Positions 24,532 to 29,185 of a stretch of 29,185 bases of DNA are shown here, piece by piece. A program made the position numbers and the translations under genes. Source of the stretch: an uncultured Gluconobacter sp. (lineage in GTDB: Bacteria; Pseudomonadota; Alphaproteobacteria; Acetobacterales; Acetobacteraceae); NCBI GenBank assembly GCA_937880175.1, contig CALFLO010000028.1, forward strand, positions 1 through 29,185, read 5' to 3'. The notes under the pieces are model-generated. The model saw only the letters and a list, made by a program, of their open reading frames with translations, did not search any database and was not told the DNA's origin. Numbering within the stretch: the first letter of the stretch is position 1; the number at the start of each line of letters is the position of its first letter.

Positions 24532-26388
24532 TTGAGCGATTTCGATGTCATCGTGATCGGCGGCGGTCATGCCGGATGTGAAGCCGCGGCGGCATCTGCC
24601 CGCTTCGGCGCGCGCACCCTGCTGCTCACACATCGGCTTGAAACGATCGGTGCGATGTCCTGCAACCCGGCCATCGGCGGGATCGGCAAAGGCCATCTGG
24701 TGCGCGAAATCGACGCGCTCGACGGCCTGATGGGCAAGGCCGCAGACCGCGCGGGCATCCATTTCAAACTGCTCAACCGCTCCAAGGGACCAGCCGTTCA
24801 CGGCCCCCGCGCACAGGCCGACCGCTCGCTCTACCGCGCCGCCATTCAGGATCTGCTTGCCGCCACGCCGAACCTGACGATCCTCAAAGGCGCTGCCGGA
24901 GACCTGATCGAGGAAAACGGCCGCATCACCGGCGTCATCTGCGAAGACGGCCGAGCGTTCCGCTGCGGTGCCGTCGTGCTGACCACCGGAACCTTCCTGC
25001 GCGGCGTCATCCATGTCGGCCACACCCAGACGGAAGCCGGACGCATCGGCGAAGCTCCGGCAAAGCGTCTGGGCGAACGGCTCTATGCGCTTGGCCTGCA
25101 AATGGGCCGCCTCAAGACCGGCACCCCGCCGCGTCTGGCCAAGGACAGCATCGACTGGGAGAACCTCCCGGCCGACCCCGGCGATGCCGAACCCGAGGCT
25201 TTCAGCCCCATGACGACGGCCATTACCAACCCGCAGGTCGTCTGCCGCATCAGCCAGACCACGGCCGAGACCCACAGGATCATCAACGAGAACCTGCACC
25301 GCTCGGCCATGTATGGCGGCGCCATCGCCGGTCGTGGCCCGCGCTACTGCCCGTCCATCGAGGACAAGGTGGTCCGCTTCGCCGAGCGCACATCGCATCA
25401 GGTCTTTCTTGAGCCCGAAGCCCTGCCGGGAAATCCGGGTGGCGATCTGGTCTACCCCAACGGCATCAGCACCAGCCTGCCCGCTGACGTACAAGCCGCC
25501 ATGATCGCCACCATGCCGGGTCTGGAAAACGCCCGCATCGTCACGCCAGGCTATGCGGTCGAGTATGATTACGTCGACCCGCGGGAGCTTCTGCCCTCCC
25601 TGCAACTGCGCCGCCTGCCAGGCCTATACCTCGCCGGACAGATCAATGGCACGACCGGTTACGAAGAAGCTGGCGCACAAGGTCTGCTCGCGGGCCTGAA
25701 TGCTGCCCGCACGACCGCTGGAAACGAGGCGCTGATTCTGGAGCGGAGCGAGGCCTATCTCGGCGTCATGATCGACGATCTGACCCTGCACGGCATCAGC
25801 GAACCCTATCGGATGTTCACCTCGCGCGCCGAATATCGCCTCACCCTGCGCGCCGATAATGCCGACCTGCGCCTGACGCCGAAGGGCATTGCCGCAGGCT
25901 GCGTCCTCTCCGAACGCGAAGCCGCCTTCACCGCCCAGAAAGCAGAACTCGACGACGCCATGACCCGCGCGGCCGAGACAACCTTCCTGCCACAAGCCCT
26001 GCGCGACCTCGGTTTCGAAGTCTCGCTGGATGGGCGCAGACGCACGGTTCTCGACGTTCTGGCCAGCAACGGCGACCACACAATCCTGAACGCGCTGGCG
26101 CCGTGGTTCGGTGAACTTCCCCTGCGTGTCCGCCGCCATGTCGAGACCGAAGCCCGCTATGGCGGCTATCTTCACAGGCAGGATCGTGAAATTCGACAGC
26201 TCGCATCGGAAAGTGCCATCGCCCTTCCGGCAGATCTGGATTACACTGCCATCGGCGGCCTGAGCAGCGAAATGCGCGAGCGCTTTTCCCAGTCCCGCCC
26301 GACCAGTTTCGCCGCAGCACAGCGCGTGCGCGGGGTTACACCTGCCGCGCTGGTCGCCCTGCTGGCCCATGTAAGGACCCTGTCATGA
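24532..26388 (+). CDS. mnmG: tRNA uridine 5-carboxymethylaminomethyl modification enzyme MnmG
   Basis: FAD-dependent partner of MnmE in wobble-uridine modification. It is 618 aa from TTG 24532, 3 bases after the mnmE stop; the start is set by the conserved N-terminal DFDVIVIGGGHAGCEAA FAD motif beginning right after it. Other family marks are SCNPAIGGIGKGHLVREIDA, the LTTGTFLRGVIHVG segment with its conserved Gly, GRLKTGTPPRL, CPSIEDKVVRFAER and a C-terminal helical MnmE-binding domain (GGYLHRQDREI). Length and order are normal. The 3' end overlaps rsmG by ATGA. Confidence 0.97.
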   Translation: MSDFDVIVIGGGHAGCEAAAASARFGARTLLLTHRLETIGAMSCNPAIGGIGKGHLVREIDALDGLMGKAADRAGIHFKLLNRSKGPAVHGPRAQADRSLYRAAIQDLLAATPNLTILKGAAGDLIEENGRITGVICEDGRAFRCGAVVLTTGTFLRGVIHVGHTQTEAGRIGEAPAKRLGERLYALGLQMGRLKTGTPPRLAKDSIDWENLPADPGDAEPEAFSPMTTAITNPQVVCRISQTTAETHRIINENLHRSAMYGGAIAGRGPRYCPSIEDKVVRFAERTSHQVFLEPEALPGNPGGDLVYPNGISTSLPADVQAAMIATMPGLENARIVTPGYAVEYDYVDPRELLPSLQLRRLPGLYLAGQINGTTGYEEAGAQGLLAGLNAARTTAGNEALILERSEAYLGVMIDDLTLHGISEPYRMFTSRAEYRLTLRADNADLRLTPKGIAAGCVLSEREAAFTAQKAELDDAMTRAAETTFLPQALRDLGFEVSLDGRRRTVLDVLASNGDHTILNALAPWFGELPLRVRRHVETEARYGGYLHRQDREIRQLASESAIALPADLDYTAIGGLSSEMRERFSQSRPTSFAAAQRVRGVTPAALVALLAHVRTLS

Positions 26389-26966
26389 CCACCGTTTCAC
26401 GTGAAACACATGAGAGGCTGGAGCGCTTTGCCGACCTGCTTGTGCAGTGGAACGCAAAGATCAATCTCGTCAGCCCGCGTGACATCGCCCAGCTCTGGCC
26501 CCGTCATATCGAAGACAGCCTCCAGCTCGCGGAGCTGATCCCCGAAGGTGCGACCATCACTGATCTGGGGGCGGGCGGCGGTTTTCCAGGCATAATTCTG
26601 GCCATCGCCACGGGAAATCCCGTTACCCTGATCGAATCAGACCAGCGCAAATGCGCCTTCCTGCGGGAAGCCGGACGCATCTGCGAGGCCAAGGTCACGG
26701 TCATCGCCAAGCGTATCGAAGCCGCCAGCCCCCCTCCGGCCGACATCATCACGGCCCGGGCGCTGGCTCCTCTTAACAGGCTCCTCGAATGGGCACGGCC
26801 CCTGCTGAAGGAAGACGGGTTCTGCCTGTTCCTGAAGGGTCAGAAAGCGCAGGCCGAGTTGACCGAGGCAAGCGCCGACTGGCACATGAGCCACAGCATT
26901 ATTCCCAGCCGCACCGACCCCGGCGGAGCCATCATCAAGGTCAGTGATTTCAAGCGTGTCGTCTAA
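26385..26966 (+). CDS. rsmG: 16S rRNA (guanine-527-N7)-methyltransferase RsmG
   Basis: Methylates N7 of G527 in 16S rRNA using S-adenosylmethionine. It is 193 aa from ATG 26385, which overlaps the mnmG stop. The methyltransferase fold shows the SAM motif DLGAGGGFPGI (residues 60-70), an acidic Glu after the second strand (TLIESDQRKCAFL) and ITARALAPL. The N-terminal NVSRET-like sequence of many alphaproteobacterial RsmG proteins is here TTVSRETHERLERF; the VSRET part is encoded by a parS palindrome. The 3' end overlaps parA if parA starts at 26944. Confidence 0.96.
   Translation: MTTVSRETHERLERFADLLVQWNAKINLVSPRDIAQLWPRHIEDSLQLAELIPEGATITDLGAGGGFPGIILAIATGNPVTLIESDQRKCAFLREAGRICEAKVTVIAKRIEAASPPPADIITARALAPLNRLLEWARPLLKEDGFCLFLKGQKAQAELTEASADWHMSHSIIPSRTDPGGAIIKVSDFKRVV
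26393..26408. other. parS: parS centromere site 3 (inside rsmG, one mismatch)
   Basis: CGTTTCACGTGAAACA matches consensus at 15 of 16 positions; the 14-bp core GTTTCACGTGAAAC is perfect. It encodes VSRET at the start of RsmG, 551 bases upstream of parA. Confidence 0.88.
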
Positions 26967-27759
26967 AACCGAATCCCCCACCACCCGGATCATTGCCGTC
27001 ACCAACCAGAAGGGGGGCGTCGGCAAGACCACCACCACCATCAATCTGGCAGCCGGTCTGGCCCGTCAGGGGCAGCGCGTCCTGCTCGTGGATCTGGACC
27101 CGCAGGGCAACGCTTCCACCGGGCTTGGCATCGACTACGACCAGCGCAACACCGGCACCTATGCCGCGCTGATGGTGGAAGCCGAACCCCACGCCCTGCC
27201 CCAGCCGACCGAGTTCGACAATCTCGCGATCATCACCGCCAATAACGAACTGGCGGGTGCAGAGCTCGAGATGATCGGGGACGAGCGTCGCGAATACCGC
27301 CTGCGTGACGCCCTGCGCGCGCTCGAAGGCGAGTACGACACCATCCTGATCGACTGCCCGCCGAGTCTCGGCCTGCTGACGCTCAACGCGCTGGTCGCGT
27401 CTGACAGCGTGATCGTGCCGCTGCAATGCGAGTTCTTCGCGCTCGAAGGCATCAGCCAGCTCGTCCGCACCATCGACCGCGTGCGCCGCGCTTTCAACGC
27501 CGATCTGCATCTCGAAGGCATCGTCCTGACGATGTATGACCGCCGCAACAACCTCTCCGAACTCGTGGCGCAGGACGCGCGCGGCTTCTTTGGCGATCAG
27601 GTGTTCGAGACGCTCATTCCGCGCAACATCCGCATTTCCGAAGCCCAGAGCCACGGCACTCCGGTGCTGGATTATGACGCCCGCTCCACGGGTGCCGTCG
27701 CCTATCTGGCGCTGGCGGACGAACTGATCAAACGCAACAAGAACAAGACAAAGGCGTAA
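26944..27759 (+). CDS. parA: Chromosome partitioning ATPase ParA
   Basis: Walker-type ATPase that, with ParB bound at parS, moves newly replicated origins apart on the nucleoid. It is 271 aa from GTG 26944; a second GTG at 26956 would give 267 aa, and neither has a well-spaced binding site. The deviant Walker A QKGGVGKTTT is at residues 22-31. Walker A' (VLLVDLDPQGNAS) and Walker B (DTILIDCPPSLGLL) follow, as well as the QCEFFALEGISQL and RNIRISEAQSHG family segments. The lack of a DNA-binding N-terminal extension marks it as the chromosomal type. parB starts 6 bases after its stop. Confidence 0.96.
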   Translation: MISSVSSKTESPTTRIIAVTNQKGGVGKTTTTINLAAGLARQGQRVLLVDLDPQGNASTGLGIDYDQRNTGTYAALMVEAEPHALPQPTEFDNLAIITANNELAGAELEMIGDERREYRLRDALRALEGEYDTILIDCPPSLGLLTLNALVASDSVIVPLQCEFFALEGISQLVRTIDRVRRAFNADLHLEGIVLTMYDRRNNLSELVAQDARGFFGDQVFETLIPRNIRISEAQSHGTPVLDYDARSTGAVAYLALADELIKRNKNKTKA

Positions 27760-27765
27760 CCGGCG

Positions 27766-28641
27766 ATGGCCAAAAAGGACAGTTCCCCGCGTCTTGGTCG
27801 CGGCCTCGCAGCCCTTCTGGGCGATCAGGCCCCGCAGCTCGCCCGTGCCACGCGCGCGAACGCCCAGCCGCAGCAGCTTTCGTCCCTGCCGGTGGATGTT
27901 CTGGCCCCGAGCCCCTTCCAGCCGCGACAGGACATGAACCCCGAGCGCCTGTCCGAACTGGCCGATTCCATTCGCTCACGCGGCGTCCTGCAACCGCTGC
28001 TCGTCCGCCCCGATCCTGAAAAAGCGGGCCATTACCAGATCATCGCCGGCGAACGCCGCTGGCGCGCCTCACAGCTCGCAGGCCTGCACAGCGTCCCCGT
28101 CCATATCCGCGAACTGGACGATACGGACGCCATGGCCGCAGCCCTGGTCGAAAACCTCCAGCGCGCAGACCTCAACCCGATCGAAGAAGCCGAGGGCCTG
28201 CACCGTCTGGTCACGGACTACACCCTGACGCAGGAAGAACTGGCCGGTGCCGTGGGCAAGTCCCGCCCGCACATCACCAACACCCTGCGCCTGCTCAACC
28301 TGCCGCCGGAAGTCCGGGCCTACGTCCGCAATGGCGACCTCACGGCCGGTCATGCCCGCGCGCTTCTGACGCACCCCGATCCGGTCGCCGCAGCCAAAAT
28401 CGTCATCGCCCGCGGCCTCAATGTGCGTCAGACGGAAGCCCTGTCTGGCGGCAAGGACACCCAGACACCGGCGAAAAAGGCACGGGACGCTGAAATCCTT
28501 CAGATCGAAAACGACCTGTCCTCCCGCCTCGGACTGAAGGTCCATATCTCCTATAATGGAAAAAAAGGCGGCTCCCTGAAGATCGATTATACGTCCCTGG
28601 AGCAGTTCGAGAGCGTCATGCGCCTGCTTAACCGCAGATAA
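27766..28641 (+). CDS. parB: Chromosome partitioning protein ParB
   Basis: CTP-dependent DNA clamp that loads at parS and spreads along the origin region. It is 291 aa from ATG 27766. The basic N-terminus with RLGRGLAALLGDQ is the usual ParA-stimulating region. The CTPase/ParB-N domain includes PFQPRQDM, GVLQPLLVRP and GERRWRA, then ENLQRADLNPIEEA. The helix-turn-helix that reads parS is around LTQEELAGAVGKSRPHITNTLRLL. A C-terminal dimer domain ends in LEQFESVMRLLNRR. A Lys/Thr-rich linker (GGKDTQTPAKKARD) precedes it. Last gene of the cluster. Confidence 0.97.
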   Translation: MAKKDSSPRLGRGLAALLGDQAPQLARATRANAQPQQLSSLPVDVLAPSPFQPRQDMNPERLSELADSIRSRGVLQPLLVRPDPEKAGHYQIIAGERRWRASQLAGLHSVPVHIRELDDTDAMAAALVENLQRADLNPIEEAEGLHRLVTDYTLTQEELAGAVGKSRPHITNTLRLLNLPPEVRAYVRNGDLTAGHARALLTHPDPVAAAKIVIARGLNVRQTEALSGGKDTQTPAKKARDAEILQIENDLSSRLGLKVHISYNGKKGGSLKIDYTSLEQFESVMRLLNRR

Positions 28642-28705
28642 GGCATTGAAATTAAATGGTTTTCATATTTTCAGCGTCAAACAGCATGAAAAGATGAAAA
28701 ACCCC

Positions 28706-28735
28706 TTGCCCCCTCGGGCAGAATCCCGCTATAAG
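28706..28735 (+). promoter_or_regulatory. Predicted promoter of the tRNA-Lys gene
   Basis: TTGCCC (28706-28711) and TATAAG (28730-28735) are separated by 18 bases, placing a start site about 18 bases before the tRNA. The flanking 28645-28705 is AT-rich. Confidence 0.55.
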
Positions 28736-28759
28736 CCGCTCCACCGGTAGACGGGCCAT

Positions 28760-28835
<76 letters not shown>

Positions 28836-29185
28836 TGCCCGTCTCCGGTTATTCCCCTGAAAATCTGCGGTTTCTAGACTGTCCCAGCAGCCTACAAGGC
28901 TCTTGCTGGCTTGTGGCTTCGCGGACCCTGCGGATCTCCCGGACTCAGTCCGGACTCATCTGAAAAATATTGGCTGTTCGCTGCGCTGCTCCCTCTCTGG
29001 AGCCATCCCGACTCCCGACAGCAACAACAACAACACCAACCCATTTTGAATTTTACTCAAAAAGTGTCTCTACCCGCGCCGCATTTACCCCCCGGAGGGC
29101 AGCCCCTCTAGGAAGGACCCAAACGTTTTTCCGGACACCCTCCCCCACCTGCCAGCACCACCCCTTTCCCCCTTCGAGAGATATG
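28836..29185 (+). other. 350 bp after tRNA-Lys with no recognisable gene
   Basis: Short open frames here have no protein-like character. Seen: a perfect inverted repeat CCGGACT-C-AGTCCGG at 28939-28953, a CAA-repeat run near 29022-29036, and a C-rich last 130 bases. The window ends in GAGAGATATG, which might be the start of a plus-strand gene beyond the edge. No integrase, tRNA 3'-end duplication or terminator with a T tract is visible. Confidence 0.5.

Overview
The window looks like chromosomal DNA of an acetic acid bacterium, most probably Gluconobacter (G. oxydans or a close relative). The evidence is a pyruvate decarboxylase, adhA/adhB for the membrane PQQ-dependent alcohol dehydrogenase (757 and 478 aa), a two-gene GMC dehydrogenase, and high-GC alphaproteobacterial gene order. 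The species is an inference from gene content; no database search was possible. There are no insertion sequences, CRISPR arrays, prophage genes or defence genes. This is mostly ordinary core genome.

Layout. 1-2460: the N-terminus of a secreted, probably DsbA-like protein (minus), a parS site, dciA (minus), then mutY and an unknown gene joined to it by a 4-bp overlap. 2461-4886: a 660-bp leader with strong hairpins, pdc and a bidirectional terminator. 4921-8556: a CorA/ZntB-type transporter (minus), a small secreted disordered protein, ahcY and a DUF3597 protein. 8586-14397, all on the minus strand: odhB, an L,D-transpeptidase, a TonB-dependent receptor, and a histidine acid phosphatase lipoprotein coupled to the receptor. 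14589-18411: a small subunit plus GMC oxidoreductase pair, a C-rich leader and rho. 18450-23159: ogt (minus), then adhA-adhB. 23215-28641: the origin-proximal cluster mnmE-mnmG-rsmG-parA-parB. 28760-28835: tRNA-Lys, followed by 350 bp with no recognisable gene.

How the genes fit together. Pyruvate decarboxylase makes acetaldehyde in the cytosol, and AdhAB oxidises ethanol to acetaldehyde on the periplasmic face, so the two belong to the overflow/oxidative metabolism of these bacteria. ParA and ParB act on parS. Two perfect 16-bp parS palindromes (192-207 and 24107-24122) and one 15/16 match (26393-26408) lie within this window, which places it near the replication origin.

The observations most worth following are the receptor/acid-phosphatase pair, an E2 acyltransferase with no visible peripheral-subunit-binding domain, the parS layout, two phased inverted repeats before the dsbA-like gene, and an 18-bp inverted repeat just before pdc. 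I do not see a clearly new multi-gene system.
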